15,043 nt of DNA from CAJQQY01 sp045104975 (GTDB lineage Bacteria > Bacteroidota > Bacteroidia > Chitinophagales > Saprospiraceae). Below the pieces are notes generated by a model that did no database searches, was not told the DNA's origin, and saw nothing but the letters and a program-made list of their open reading frames with translations. The stretch is from contig JBGCCY010000096.1 in NCBI GenBank assembly GCA_045104975.1, positions 1 through 15,043 of the forward strand, given 5' to 3'. A program made the translations under genes and the position numbers. Numbering within the stretch: the first letter of the stretch is position 1; every line of letters starts with the position of its first letter. Shown piece by piece: positions 14,922-15,043 of the stretch.

Positions 14922-14949
14922 TGATTATAATTTCTAGTATTGGTGGAGT

Positions 14950-15043
14950 CTAAATAAATCCTTGGGCTTTCATCCAATCATCATTATACACCGTGCTCAA
15001 GTATTTACTTCCATGAGCAGCAGAACCCATCACAACTAAATCA
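14950..15043 (-). CDS. C-terminal end of a PLP-dependent cysteine synthase/cystathionine beta-synthase-like enzyme (partial)
   Basis: On the minus strand the frame is open from the window edge to a TAG at 14952-14950 and gives the last 30 or so residues: LVVMGSAAHGSKYLSTVYND, then DWMKAQGFI. The pattern His-Gly-Ser-x-Tyr-Leu, then a few residues, then Asn-Asp-x-Trp-Met and Gly-Phe-hydrophobic at the very end is the C-terminus of the cysteine synthase/cystathionine beta-synthase family. These enzymes use pyridoxal phosphate to make cysteine or cystathionine from serine derivatives. Only the tail is seen, so the active-site lysine and true subfamily cannot be checked. It converges on hpf, with a shared terminator between. 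Confidence 0.65.
   Translation of the reverse strand, partial: DLVVMGSAAHGSKYLSTVYNDDWMKAQGFI

Overview
The window looks like a chromosome segment of a marine or free-living Bacteroidota, most likely of the Saprospiria type. The evidence is AT-rich DNA, A-rich start regions without Shine-Dalgarno sequences, a TAnnTTTG-type promoter element, two proteins with type IX secretion (T9SS) type A sorting domains, a SusC/SusD pair, and a rpsU-xer-hpf cluster typical of the phylum. The genus is not determinable from the sequence alone.

Layout. Positions 1-112 hold the last 36 codons of a surface lipoprotein, followed by three successive hairpins, the last a strong terminator. Positions 224-2928 form a two-gene unit: a secreted arylsulfotransferase-like beta-propeller protein with a T9SS tail, then a lipoprotein whose C-terminus is clearly related to the truncated gene at position 1. 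A two-way terminator (2950-2982) separates it from a convergent 1128-residue gene (3010-6396, minus strand). That gene encodes an unusual tandem protein: two seven-repeat FG-GAP/VCBS propellers, each followed by an ASPIC/UnbV domain, then a T9SS tail. A 749-base divergent intergenic region rich in inverted repeats leads into a SusC - SusD - Calx-beta lipoprotein operon (7146-12271), closed by a double hairpin.

The last part is more housekeeping in character. It holds a minus-strand TonB C-terminal-domain protein without a membrane anchor (12391-12846), then rpsU (bS21), a Xer tyrosine recombinase with all six catalytic residues, and a short hibernation-promoting factor (hpf). A perfect 17-bp hairpin terminator follows, and then the C-terminal end of a convergent PLP-dependent cysteine synthase/cystathionine beta-synthase-like gene runs off the window.

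How they fit together (inference). SusC and SusD should form an outer-membrane TonB-dependent import complex, with the Calx-beta lipoprotein as an accessory surface subunit. The TonB-domain protein is nearby but not co-transcribed. The arylsulfotransferase-like and propeller proteins are probably exported by T9SS and anchored at or released from the cell surface. No CRISPR array, insertion sequence, tRNA, rRNA or phage gene is visible. The points most worth a second look are the 7+7 tandem propeller protein, the operator-like repeats upstream of SusC, a perfect anti-SD match just after rpsU, and a perfect 12-bp palindrome inside the xer coding sequence.
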